Positions 1 through 8,556 of a stretch of 64,000 nucleotides of DNA are shown here, piece after piece. The notes under the pieces were generated by a model, which worked only from the letters and a program-made list of their open reading frames with translations, ran no database searches and was not told where the DNA came from. The DNA lies in the NCBI RefSeq assembly GCF_000720175.1, contig NZ_JOIX01000012.1, positions 68,326-132,325 on the forward strand, written 5' to 3'. How positions within the stretch are numbered: the stretch's first letter is position 1; every line of letters begins with the position of its first letter. This DNA comes from Streptomyces sp. NRRL S-337 (GTDB taxonomy: Bacteria > Actinomycetota > Actinomycetes > Streptomycetales > Streptomycetaceae). Position numbers and translations under genes: made by a program.

Positions 1-2047
1 GCACGGCGACATCGTCCGGGTCGGCGGGGAGCCGGAGTTCGTGAAGGAGCCGGTCACAGGTCTCCTCCAGGGTGGGGTCAGGTGTGTCAAGCAGGCGCAG
101 GAGCGTGTTGAGGCGTTCGTCGATGGGGTGATGACGGACTTCGACGAGGCCGTCGGTGTACAGGACCAGCCGATCACCAGGGCCGACGGGGAAGGTTGTG
201 GTCACGAAGGGGACGCCGCCGACTCCGAGTGGGGTGCCGGTCGGCAGGTCGAGCAGTTCCGGGTGCTGCCCGCTGCGGACCAGGACGGGGGGCAGATGGC
301 CGGCGGTGGCGAGGTGGCACTCCGCGCGGTGGGGATCGTAGACGGCGTAGACGCAGGTGGCTATGTACTGCTCGAGTCCTGAGGTGATCTTGTCGAGGTG
401 TTGGAGGACCTTGGCCGGGTCGAGATCGAGGTCGGCGAAGTCGCTGGTGCCGGTGCGCAGGCGGCCCATGGTGACGGCGGCGTCGATGCCGCTGCCCATG
501 ACGTCGCCCACGACCAGTGCGGTCTTGTCGCCGTCGAGCGGGAGGACGTCGTACCAGTCGCCGCCGACCTCGTAGGCGGCTTGTGCGGGCCGGTAGCGGG
601 AGGCGACGTCCAAGCCGGGGAGGTGGGGCGGGTGGTCCGGGAGCAGGCTGCGCTGAAGGGTCTCGGAGGCGTTGCGCACCGTCTGGTGCGAGCGGGCGTT
701 GTCGATGCACACGGCGGCGCGGGAGGCCAGTTCACCGGCGAGGGCGAGGTCGTCGTCGCTGAACGGCTGCGGGTTGCGGGCGCGGCTCAGCCCCAGGAAG
801 CCGAGGATCTGACCGCGGGCGGTGAGCGGGAGCAGCATGTAGGAGTGCACGCCGGCGCGGGCCAGCAGCGTGGCGGCGCGGTCGTCGCGGGCGATGCGGG
901 CCAGGGCGGCGTCGTCGATGTGGGAGATCAGGATCGGCCGGCCGGTACGTACGCATTCGGTGGGGAGCCGGTCGGCGTCGTAGGAAGCGATCTGACCAGG
1001 CGGGTCGGTGGCCTGGACGGCTTCCGTGACGTAGGCGGCGTGCACCGCGAGGGCGCGGAAGACCGCGGGGCCCTCGCCCAGGGGCGGGCGATGCTCATCG
1101 AGGACGGAGTCGAGGACGTCGACCGTGGCCATGTCGGCGAGCTCGGGAACGGTGACACCGGCCAGCTCGCGGGCGGTCTGTTCCACCTCCAGGGTGGTGC
1201 CGATGCGCGCGGAGCCGTCGGCGATGAGCGCCAGACGCCGGCGGGCCTCGGCGGCCTCCGTGGCCGCCTGATAGCGGTCGGTGACATCCACCACCAGGTC
1301 AGCCACGCCGAGAACCCGTCCCTGGGGATCGTCCAGCCGGTACAGCGAGATCGACCAGGCGTGCACGTGTGGGTCAGCGGGAGTGTGGCCGACGATGGTG
1401 TACTCGTCGACCAGGGGAGCGCCAGTCTTGAGGACCTGCCGCATCCCGGCCTCCGGCCCCTCGAACTTCGCCGAGGTCATGATCTCGCGGTAGTGCCGGC
1501 CCAGATGATCTTCCGCGGGAATCCCGTGCATCCGCTCCAGCGCGGGGTTGACGGCCACATACCGGAGATCGGCGTCGAGGATCGCCAGCCCGATGGGGGA
1601 CTGGGAGATCAGCCGGGTGGACAGGGCGAGGTCCCGTTCGACCTCCCGAAGCCTTGACCTGTCGGTGGCCAGGCCAAGGGCGTAGAAGTCGCCGAGGTCG
1701 TCCAGCAACCGCATGTTGCGGAACTCCACCAAGCGAGTGCTGCCGTCCTTGTGCTCGACGGGGAACGCCCCCGCCCACCGCTCCCCGGTACCCATGACCT
1801 CGTCGAACACCTTGATCATCAGGTCCCAGTGCTGCTCGTGAACGAGCAGCGGCGCAGCGTACTGCCCGAGCGCCTCCTCAGCGGTATAGCCGAACAATTC
1901 CTCGGCTTCGGGACTCCACAAGACGATCCGCCCATCGGCATCCAGCAGCACCGCAGCTACGCCGAGAAGGTCCATCAGCCCACTCGGCAGCGAGGATCGC
2001 CCCTCCGGCTGACCGGTGCCAGCCGGACGCCCATCGGCTGTGCTCAC
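1..2047 (-). CDS. PAS/PAS/GAF/SpoIIE PP2C-type phosphatase, cut by window edge
   Basis: A multidomain sensor phosphatase of the SpoIIE/RsbU type, expected to dephosphorylate an anti-sigma antagonist in stress or developmental signalling. From the GTG at 2047 (AAGGAG just upstream) I read a PAS domain at about residues 25-125, a second PAS at 140-245, a GAF domain at 280-440 and the start of the PP2C domain near 465. Metal-binding landmarks are visible: GDWYD near 495, VVGDVMGSG near 510 and LYTDGLVEVR near 630. No transmembrane segment is seen, so it should be cytosolic. The C-terminus lies beyond base 1, so a C-terminal HATPase_c domain cannot be excluded. The opposite strand is open over much of this gene but encodes no recognisable protein. 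A second SpoIIE gene lies at 38.7 kb. Confidence 0.9.
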   Translation of the reverse strand, partial: MSTADGRPAGTGQPEGRSSLPSGLMDLLGVAAVLLDADGRIVLWSPEAEELFGYTAEEALGQYAAPLLVHEQHWDLMIKVFDEVMGTGERWAGAFPVEHKDGSTRLVEFRNMRLLDDLGDFYALGLATDRSRLREVERDLALSTRLISQSPIGLAILDADLRYVAVNPALERMHGIPAEDHLGRHYREIMTSAKFEGPEAGMRQVLKTGAPLVDEYTIVGHTPADPHVHAWSISLYRLDDPQGRVLGVADLVVDVTDRYQAATEAAEARRRLALIADGSARIGTTLEVEQTARELAGVTVPELADMATVDVLDSVLDEHRPPLGEGPAVFRALAVHAAYVTEAVQATDPPGQIASYDADRLPTECVRTGRPILISHIDDAALARIARDDRAATLLARAGVHSYMLLPLTARGQILGFLGLSRARNPQPFSDDDLALAGELASRAAVCIDNARSHQTVRNASETLQRSLLPDHPPHLPGLDVASRYRPAQAAYEVGGDWYDVLPLDGDKTALVVGDVMGSGIDAAVTMGRLRTGTSDFADLDLDPAKVLQHLDKITSGLEQYIATCVYAVYDPHRAECHLATAGHLPPVLVRSGQHPELLDLPTGTPLGVGGVPFVTTTFPVGPGDRLVLYTDGLVEVRHHPIDERLNTLLRLLDTPDPTLEETCDRLLHELRLPADPDDVAV

Positions 2048-2604
2048 ACGGGCACTCCTTCCATACGCCGGACCACAAGGGCCTCGCTCGCGCCGGCCCG
2101 CGGCCCTGCTCCGTACCTATGGAGTGCGTTGGCTTCCATGGTCCACCTTGGAGCGGCCGCGCGCTCACGCACTGGAGCAGGGTGGTCCCTCCCCACCCCT
2201 TTCCCAACTTGATCATTCGTGTGAGCACTGCCAGGACCGCTCGCTGCACCGGCTGATGCGCCTCCTCGTCATGGGTGTCACGGTGCCCGTGCCGGCTGGC
2301 GGGCCCCGGCGTTGCCGGTGGCCCGTGGCGTGCGGACCACTGCACCTGGCGGTGGTCCGGTACGTGGTCGTCCGCCGTGGCCCCCGCCGTCTTTCTCGTA
2401 CTGATCACCGCGTGTCGTGCGGGTTCCGTAAGCCGGGGCCCGAGCGCTGCCGTGCCCTGCGCGGCGCACGCGGCTTCCCGGAGAGCGCCTCGCGCGCCTG
2501 CCCGCTGGGCGGTCGCGCTTGTCCCCACGGCCCGCCGGATTCCTCCTGCCCTCACGTGCGGTCGGTGCTGACCGGCCGCGGGGTACGACGAAAGACACAC
2601 CGCA
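2048..2604. other. Region without a supported gene
   Basis: About 560 bases upstream of the SpoIIE gene. Long open frames exist on both strands because of the high G+C, but none shows a recognisable protein. The promoter of the phosphatase gene should lie at its left end. Confidence 0.5.
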
Positions 2605-2809
2605 ATGACGGACGCCCCGAGCCTGTCCGAAGACAGCTCCGAGGACAGACCGGACCGCACGCCGGAGCCCGAGCCGGACGGCGGCAGCGACCGCGTACGG
2701 CCCTCCCGCAATCAGCTGTCCCCTCGCCGGGATTTCCATGCTGCTGATCCTGACGCTGGACTGGCTGATGATCCGCCGGCTCGCTCCGCTGCGCCGCTTC
2801 TTCGGCTGA
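2605..2809 (+). pseudogene. Possible frameshifted small membrane protein
   Basis: From the ATG at 2605 one frame gives an acidic, hydrophilic N-terminus (MTDAPSLSEDSSED...). After about residue 40 that frame becomes proline/arginine-rich noise, while the next frame over continues as a convincing transmembrane helix (ISMLLILTLDWLMIRRL) ending in RRFFG and a stop at 2809. The simplest reading is one small protein with a hydrophilic head and a single C-terminal membrane anchor, broken by a single-base indel near 2718, in a C run. I do not recognise a family, and it could also be chance. Confidence 0.3.
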
Positions 2810-2945
2810 GCAACGAGACGGGGTGGGGAGCACGCGCCGACCGAGCGGCGCCTGCTCCCCGCCCCGCGGAGGCGAACGCAGGTTGTGCGCACAAGGCAAA
2901 GCCATGAGCGGCGCCTCATGCAGTGGCGCGAAGGTCCTCGTTGTG

Positions 2946-3173
2946 TCAGGCCGGCGAGGCGGTCAGGCGGTCCAGTGCGCCGGCCTTTGCCTGGGTGACG
3001 AGGTCGGCGAACTGGTCCTCGCTCATCTGCACGTGCTGCCCGAAGTCGAGACGTAGTTCTGGTCGGCCCGGGACGATAACGGGGCGCGGGAACCAACGGG
3101 CGTGTTCGTACGACTCTCTGCGGCGGGCCTCGTGCGGTGCGTGGTCCGGCGTGGAGGGAGAGTGCACGTGCAC
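2946..3173 (-). CDS. Small hypothetical protein
   Basis: A 75-residue frame from GTG 3173 to a stop at 2946. It contains a plausible folded stretch (ARWFPRPVIVPGRPELRL, then SEDQFADLVTQAKAGALDRL, which looks like an amphipathic helix) and reads more like protein than the competing frames. I recognise no family and no good ribosome binding site. It could be the C-terminal remainder of a longer gene, because it lies beside a truncated transporter on the other strand. Confidence 0.3.
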   Translation of the reverse strand: MHVHSPSTPDHAPHEARRRESYEHARWFPRPVIVPGRPELRLDFGQHVQMSEDQFADLVTQAKAGALDRLTASPA

Positions 3174-3260
3174 GCAGATCGGTCGTCCCTGCCGTCCTCG
3201 ATACCGTCGGCTGCCGGGCGTGCGGGTGGTGCGGGCACTGAGCGGGGTGCGGGGCCGGTG

Positions 3261-3653
3261 GTGACCCTGTTGCTGACCTCGGCGAGGGCTTTTTCCATGC
3301 TGCAGGTGATTCTGGTCGGGGCGTTCGGTCCGCGGCTGGTGGCGGATCTGGATATGAGCCGCGCCATGTTGGGGTTGACGACGACGGCGGGGTTCGGAGC
3401 CGCTGCCGTGTTGTCTCCGGTGGCGGGGCGGGCGCTGACCGAGCACGCCAAGCGCGAGGCGAACCCCGATGCCGTCGAACAGGCCCACGCCGACTTCACT
3501 GCCCTCCAGGTCGGCGAAGTCCCCGGACCCCGCCCCGCTACCCCTGACCCAGCGTCACGCCGATTTCAGAGTGCTACTCGTCACTTCGCCGCAGCTTCGG
3601 GAGGACAGGGCCGGTTCGGGGAGCATCCGTCGGGCACCGGGTGGACGCCCTGA
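3261..3653 (+). pseudogene. Truncated MFS transporter N-terminus
   Basis: From GTG 3261 the protein begins VTLLLTSARAFSMLQVILVG and continues through a second helix (MLGLTTTAGFGAAAVLSP), which matches the first two transmembrane segments and the loop of a major facilitator exporter. Recognisable homology stops near 3450; the rest of the open frame to 3653 is hydrophilic and low in complexity, and the remaining ten or so helices are absent. This is the stump of a drug/metabolite exporter. There is no downstream match in any frame, so it is a deletion rather than a simple frameshift. Confidence 0.5.
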
Positions 3654-3813
3654 TCGGCCAGCCGGCGCTGTGCCGCATCCGAACGAAGTGGCCTGCCGCC
3701 GCGGGCCGAAGGCTGGGAGGCGGATGTGGCTGGCGGCCGGGTTCTCGCCCACCGGGCCGCGCCTTAGACTGCGACCGCTCCGAAATCTGGCGATCTTTTG
3801 GAGGGTGTGCAGG

Positions 3814-4539
3814 ATGAACCGAGCTCTCATGACCACATTGGCGGCAGCAGCGTTGGTCGTGTCCGGGGGCAGCACCACCGCCTCCGCTTCCGATGACCCG
3901 CCGCGAACCACGCACGGTCCTTGCCAGTACACCCAGACCCCGGACGAGCCGGCGGCGCGGTGGGTTCCCCTGCCGCCCGATCCGCGGCACACCCCCAGTC
4001 ACGGCACGGTCGGTATGGCTGTTCGGACCAGCCAGGGCTCGCTCCCGCTGCGTCTGGACCGGGCGAAGGCGCCGTGCACGGTCCAGAGCTTCGTGCACCT
4101 GGCGCGGCACCGGTTCTACGACCGTACGGTGTGCCATCGGCTGACGGCGTATCCGACGCTGAAGGTCCTGCAGTGTGGCGACCCCACCAGCACTGGCGAG
4201 GGTGGGCCGGGGTACAAGTACAAAGACGAGCTGCCGGTGGACCTGCCGCCGGCACCGAGCGATCCGACCGGCGTCCGTCGCCTTTACGGGCGCGGCTTGC
4301 TGGCGATGGCCAACGCCGGGCCGAACACGAACGGTTCGCAATTCTTCGTCGTCTACGGCGACTCCGCGCTGCGACCGAACTACACGGTGTTCGGCACGGT
4401 CGGTGCCACCGGCCTGGAGACTCTCGACAAGATCGCTGCTGGCGGTATCGAACCAACTGCGCAGGATCCGGCGCCTGTCGACGGCACGCCCGTGCTGCGG
4501 ACTGAGCTGCTCAGCGTCCGGCCGTCCTGCCGACCCTGA
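3814..4539 (+). CDS. Secreted cyclophilin-type peptidylprolyl isomerase
   Basis: A 241-residue cyclophilin that would catalyse cis-trans isomerisation of prolyl bonds outside the membrane. The ATG at 3814 is preceded by GGAGG at 3800-3804. Residues 1-25 form a signal peptide (MNRALMTTLAAAALVVSGG, possible cleavage after ASA). The isomerase domain runs from about 65 to the end, with HRFYDRTVCHRL near 100-110, the glycine-rich GDPTSTGEGGPGYKYKDE near 122-139 and the signature LAMANAGPNTNGSQFFV near 162-178. The usual QGGDP is CGDP here, and Cys pairs suggest disulfides. It stands alone; flanking DNA on both sides is degenerate. Confidence 0.9.
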   Translation: MNRALMTTLAAAALVVSGGSTTASASDDPPRTTHGPCQYTQTPDEPAARWVPLPPDPRHTPSHGTVGMAVRTSQGSLPLRLDRAKAPCTVQSFVHLARHRFYDRTVCHRLTAYPTLKVLQCGDPTSTGEGGPGYKYKDELPVDLPPAPSDPTGVRRLYGRGLLAMANAGPNTNGSQFFVVYGDSALRPNYTVFGTVGATGLETLDKIAAGGIEPTAQDPAPVDGTPVLRTELLSVRPSCRP

Positions 4540-5697
4540 CAAATTGTGGCACGGTCAGCGCGGTCCAGCTACACGACTGGCCGCGCCATGGTGATGCCAG
4601 TCACGGCGATGACTGTGTCGTCGGCGTAGGGCAACGGGCCGCGGAGGATGCAGCGATCGCGAGGAGTCCCTACGTTTTTGGTCAAGGGAAACGGGGGCGT
4701 TGGGTCCGGGGGGGGGCCGGGCAGCATGGCGGGGTGGCTTCGCGCCCTGTCCGGGACTGCGGTCCGTCTCGCCGCCGCGCACATGGTCCCGCGCCCCGCT
4801 CGCCCTAGACCTGGTCACCACTGCCCCCGTCGACGAGCAGACCAGGGCCGCACTGCGACTGCGGGCCCCTGGTCGCTCATCACGCACGATGCCCTCCCTC
4901 TGCGCGCGGCGGAAGCCGATGACGACGAACTCGCCGCACTCGTCGAGGCCGGGGTGTGTATCGGACCGGAACCCGTCATCCTCGGCGGCCTCCTCGCCGC
5001 TCAGCCCGATGGCCGGCTCGACACGACGTCCGGATTCCTGCTCATCTCCGCCCTCGACGCCGCGGGCAAGCGGTACTGGATGCCGCAGCCAGCCACGTAC
5101 GGCGACGACCACGCCGGCGGACGCGTGCTCTAGGGATATGCCGCAGCTCGCGTTCGCCCGGTGGACGCCCCCGCCTGTGCTCCCGGCCTCGGGGCCGCGG
5201 CCCAACTCGCGCAGCGCGCTGGAAGGATCGCCACGAGCGAGGACGGCCGGTCCGGTGGGTTCCATGGAGTCTGTGTCCTGGATTTCACCCGTCCGCCGGA
5301 AGAGCCGCCCGAGGAGCGCACAACGCCGGCAGGGGCACGCAGGCCACTCGAGTTCGGCACGTGAACGGCGGGCGCACCGGAAGCCCGGCGTGTGGATCGG
5401 GATCCGCGACAGCGACGGACAACTTGTCGGTCCGGTCTACATGGGACGGCGCCGTGGAGGGCACGACATTCACTCGTGAGCGCCGGTTCTTCCCTCGCAC
5501 CCGGATCCGCCGCGACCTCCCGCTGGCCCCGACTGCCCCGACCACAGCCGTGTACGAACTCTCGAACTCGGCTGCACGGCATGGTTGTTAGGTCCCATCC
5601 GGTGCAGGCCGTCCGCGCGCTGCCTCGGTGGGGACGAGTCCGTCTCCACGACGATGTCCTGGATGTTGGGCCACGCCCACTTCCGTACCCCGGTGGC
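4540..5697. other. Degenerate stretch, no firm gene
   Basis: About 1.15 kb without a gene I can name. On the + strand a frame ending at 5133 has a protein-like last 85 residues (LRAAEADDDELAALVEAGVC, then a stretch ending GDDHAGGRVL), and another ends at 5479 with GVWIGIRDSDGQLVGPVYMG. These may be fragments of one decayed gene spread over different frames. No ribosome binding site or complete domain is visible. Confidence 0.4.
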
Positions 5698-6690
5698 CTA
5701 CTTGGCGGCCCAGCGGCCCAAGTTGTTCCGGTTCTCCTCTGCCGCCCGGCGCGGCGCGTCCGGCGATCCCAGCAGACCGTACGGCAGATACCCGGACCGG
5801 ACACCGAGTTCCCACCCATGGACCTGGACGGCGAGGCAGGCCAGGGCAAGGGTGCCGAGAGGGAGGAGGGACCGGGGCGCGGGATCACCGGCATCGGCCT
5901 CGACGCTCTCCCGGTACGCGATCAGCCGGGCGACGAGGGCGTCCTCGAAGGCGTGCTGGTCGTCGTCGAGGAGTACGCGGAGCAGCCGCTGGTCCGCGCT
6001 CAGCGCGTCGCCCACCTCGTCGAGCCGCCGGGCGGCCTCCGCGCGCTCCCCGGCGTCCGGCTTGCGCAGCGGAACCGTAGGCCAGTCGCGGGGCAGATGC
6101 CCGGACGCCTCGGTGAGATAGGGGCACAGGGCGTCCATGGCGGCGAGGTCGGCGGGGTCGGAGACGGAGGTGTACCGGTTGTAGGGCACGCCGTCACGGA
6201 TGGCGGGCGCGTAGTCGCCGCGCAGCAGCAGCCCGGTGACCCGCTCCCAGTCCCACACATGCCCGCTGACGACACATATCTCGAACATGTCGAGCCAGGT
6301 CCGCGCGGTGGGCGCCTCGTTGACGACGTTCCCGAAGGTGAGGGGACCGTCCCCGAACTCGTCGTCGTCCGGGTCCGTGCTGATCCGCTCCCCGACGAGG
6401 GGGAACCGGAGTTCCTGGTCCCCGTCCGGGAAGCACATGATGCTCAGCACTCCGTGCACACACTCCGCGGCGGTGACGGCGACCGTGCCGGCCGCAGCGT
6501 CGAGCCCCGGCTCCGTCACTGTTCGCGCGGCGACATGGTCGAGCAGTTCGTCGGCCATGGCCCGGATCAGCGCCGGCGAGATGTTGCCGTACCGCAGCGA
6601 GTGCCACCGCGTGTAGGCCCGCCCGTCGATGTTGTCGAGCGCCTCGGCCAACCGCTGCTCGCCGACATGATGGCATGCCACATTCCGCAC
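5698..6690 (-). CDS. Imm49 family immunity protein (orphan)
   Basis: A 330-residue protein recognised as an Imm49-type immunity protein of polymorphic toxin systems, in the form common in Streptomyces. Family landmarks are visible in order: an N-terminal VGEQRLAEALDNI segment, RWHSLRYGNISPAL, ARTWLDMFEICVVSG, a central GLLLRGDYAPAIRDGVPY block, and the C-terminal VQVHGWELGVRSGYLPYGLL. Such proteins bind and neutralise a partner toxin in the cytosol. No toxin, WXG100 or RHS-type gene is present within this window, so it is an orphan here; it may protect against toxins of kin or have another role. No signal peptide or membrane segment is seen. Confidence 0.8.
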   Translation of the reverse strand: MRNVACHHVGEQRLAEALDNIDGRAYTRWHSLRYGNISPALIRAMADELLDHVAARTVTEPGLDAAAGTVAVTAAECVHGVLSIMCFPDGDQELRFPLVGERISTDPDDDEFGDGPLTFGNVVNEAPTARTWLDMFEICVVSGHVWDWERVTGLLLRGDYAPAIRDGVPYNRYTSVSDPADLAAMDALCPYLTEASGHLPRDWPTVPLRKPDAGERAEAARRLDEVGDALSADQRLLRVLLDDDQHAFEDALVARLIAYRESVEADAGDPAPRSLLPLGTLALACLAVQVHGWELGVRSGYLPYGLLGSPDAPRRAAEENRNNLGRWAAK

Positions 6691-7228
6691 GTACCCGTCC
6701 CTTCATGAACTCCACGACTGGACGAAGCACGTTATCAACGGGCACTGACAGCACTGGTAATCCAGTCAGGAATCGTTGCCTGAGCTGGTTCTTCTTCGGT
6801 AGTGGCAGTGCCGGGCGGTGGCTTGGTGGTGTCTGCGTCAGTGGGACCAGTTCAGTGCGTGGGCGATGGGTCATCGTGGGGTCATCGTCGGGTCTGGGGC
6901 GGGGAAGGAGAACGTCCAGGAGTCGCCGGACCTCTGCCTGTGCTGGGGACCGGCCCCCCGCCGCCCTCAGGCACTCGTGGCCGCGCCGCTCACGCAACTC
7001 CGCCTGGCGGTTGCGCGACCCGACGAACCGTCCCTGGTGTCCGTGCAGAGCACCGCGGGGTTTCGGCGTGGTCGCCCCGCTCGCGCACCCCCGTTGCGGC
7101 CGCTTTCGACCATGTCACTTGGACCGAGGCGTCACGGCGGACCCGTCGAGAGAACGCCCTGAGCGCCTGGCCGGCCGCCGCAGACGTCGCCCTGCGGCAC
7201 TCCCATGGCACCACCACGGCACCGCCAT
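6691..7228. other. Region without a supported gene
   Basis: About 540 bases between the start of the Imm49 gene and the stop of the LysR gene. Open frames on both strands are arginine/proline-rich and unconvincing. The Imm49 promoter should be at its left end. Confidence 0.5.
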
Positions 7229-8176
7229 TCAGCCGGTCGCCGCATCAGCCTCCTGGTTCGGCGACGAGCTCAGCGTCCCGTCCAGTTCGCCAGCCCGGCG
7301 CACGAATGTCTCCCGCAGGTCACGCGCCGCCTGCGGCACGGACTGGGCTCTGCGTCCTTGCAGCATCAGCAGCACCCGGGGCGGGGCGCCTGCCAGTGGC
7401 CGGTAGGTGATGGCGCCGAGTCGTTCCAGCGGATCCCCGATGATGCTGAAGTCCGGCAATACAGTGGCCCCGAGTCCCTCCGCGACCATCAGCTTGCCCA
7501 TTTCCGCTCCGTCGGTGGAGTACGCCAGGGACGGGGTGCGGCCGTTCAGGAGCCGGTGCACATAGCGGTTCATGACGTAACCGGAGCGCATGGCGATCAG
7601 GGGCTGGGTCAGCAGGTCGTCCACGCTCACCGCGGCCCGGGATGCGAGCAGGCTGTCGGGCCGCAGGCACACCACCGGCTGCCCGTGCAGCAGTTGTGTC
7701 GACTCCAGGGCGGGCGGCACGTCGTCGCCCTCCAGGTGGTTCACCAGGCCGAGGTCGAAACCGCCCTCGGTCAGGGCCCGGTGTATGTCCGTCTGCTGCG
7801 CGGCGACCACCTCCACCTGGGTGACGGGGTGCGCGGCACGGAAGGCGCGCACCACCGGGATGAGCAGCGGCACGGTGGCCGCGTTGACCGTACCCACCCG
7901 CACCATGCGGCTGATGCGGTGCTGCTCGCCCGCCGCGGCCCGCAGCCGGTCCACCGCCTCCAGTACGCCGACGATGTGCGGCAGCAGCTCCCGGCCCTCC
8001 GCGCTCATCGTCGCCCCGGTGCGTTTGCGTTCCAGCAGATCGACTCCCAGTTCGCGTTCCAGGTTTCTGACGGTTTCGCTCAATGCCGGCTGGGACAGGC
8101 GGAGTTCCTCCGCGGCCCGGCGCAGCGAGCCGAGACGCGTCACTGCGGCGATGTATTCCAGTTGTTCTGTCCGCAC
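7229..8176 (-). CDS. LysR-family regulator of the sulfur operon
   Basis: A 315-residue LysR-type transcriptional regulator, divergent from the sulfur-scavenging operon it probably controls. I start it at GTG 8176 because the protein then begins exactly at the family N-terminus (RTEQLEYIAAV). The winged helix-turn-helix covers about residues 1-60 (GSLRRAAEELRLSQPALSET), and the type-2 periplasmic-binding-like effector domain runs from about 90 to 295. Longer readings upstream cross the intergenic region. In the gap between the two transcription units, two related segments (GGGACCGGTTCAAGGG at 8199 and GGAACCGGTCGGATTT at 8257) could be its binding sites. The effector is unknown; a sulfur-pathway intermediate is an inference from position. 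Confidence 0.88.
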   Translation of the reverse strand: MRTEQLEYIAAVTRLGSLRRAAEELRLSQPALSETVRNLERELGVDLLERKRTGATMSAEGRELLPHIVGVLEAVDRLRAAAGEQHRISRMVRVGTVNAATVPLLIPVVRAFRAAHPVTQVEVVAAQQTDIHRALTEGGFDLGLVNHLEGDDVPPALESTQLLHGQPVVCLRPDSLLASRAAVSVDDLLTQPLIAMRSGYVMNRYVHRLLNGRTPSLAYSTDGAEMGKLMVAEGLGATVLPDFSIIGDPLERLGAITYRPLAGAPPRVLLMLQGRRAQSVPQAARDLRETFVRRAGELDGTLSSSPNQEADAATG

Positions 8177-8275
8177 GGCAGCAGAATTCCTACGCCCCGG
8201 GACCGGTTCAAGGGTTTCCCTGTCACAGCTTCGTGAAATCCGGTGGTCCGCGATATGGAACCGGTCGGATTTCCC

Positions 8276-8305
8276 TTGACTGTCCCGAGCGGCCACTGCC
8301 ACGAT
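8276..8305 (+). promoter_or_regulatory. Probable promoter of the sulfur operon
   Basis: A -35-like TTGACT at 8276-8281 is followed after 18 bases by CACGAT at 8300-8305, a weak -10. A transcript starting just downstream would begin immediately before the leader peptide at 8313, and the second copy of the repeated GGxACCGGTC motif overlaps the upstream side, where a LysR activator would sit. Confidence 0.45.
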
Positions 8306-8312
8306 CGACGGC

Positions 8313-8396
8313 ATGAAGATGCGACTGGACCTCACGCGGCGACGTCATGTCGACCTCGCGCGCGTCTCCAGCGCCTCCTGTTGCTCAGCGGCCTGA
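8313..8396 (+). CDS. Cys-codon leader peptide upstream of sulfur operon
   Basis: A 27-codon frame beginning ATG AAG ATG and reading LTRRRHVDLARV followed by SSASCCSAA. The RRRHVDLxRV core with Cys codons at the end is the pattern of the short peptides annotated in many actinobacteria as putative leader peptides upstream of sulfur-assimilation genes. The tandem TGT TGC lies five codons before the stop, so ribosome progress there should depend on charged tRNA-Cys. It is followed by a 160-base untranslated stretch before sfnG. By analogy with amino-acid attenuators it would raise operon expression when cysteine is short. That mechanism is inference; no strong intrinsic terminator is visible, only a bulged hairpin at about 8454-8481, so coupling could be through translation or Rho. 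Confidence 0.7.
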   Translation: MKMRLDLTRRRHVDLARVSSASCCSAA

Positions 8397-8556
8397 TCCT
8401 CGCGATCTGCCGCCCCTTGGTCACGCCACGGCTGGCGCCGCACATGCCGCTGCCACGTTTTCACCGCGCCATTTGAACGTGCGCTGCCGCGCGCCCGCCC
8501 CTTTCCCAGGATTTGGCGTCCCTGAACAACCATGCATTCCGCAACAGGAGTTCCGC

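Noticed and set aside
398..1657. Long + strand open frame of 419 codons
   Set aside because: Antisense shadow of the SpoIIE gene; composition is Gly/Val-rich without domains, while the opposite strand encodes clear PAS, GAF and PP2C motifs.
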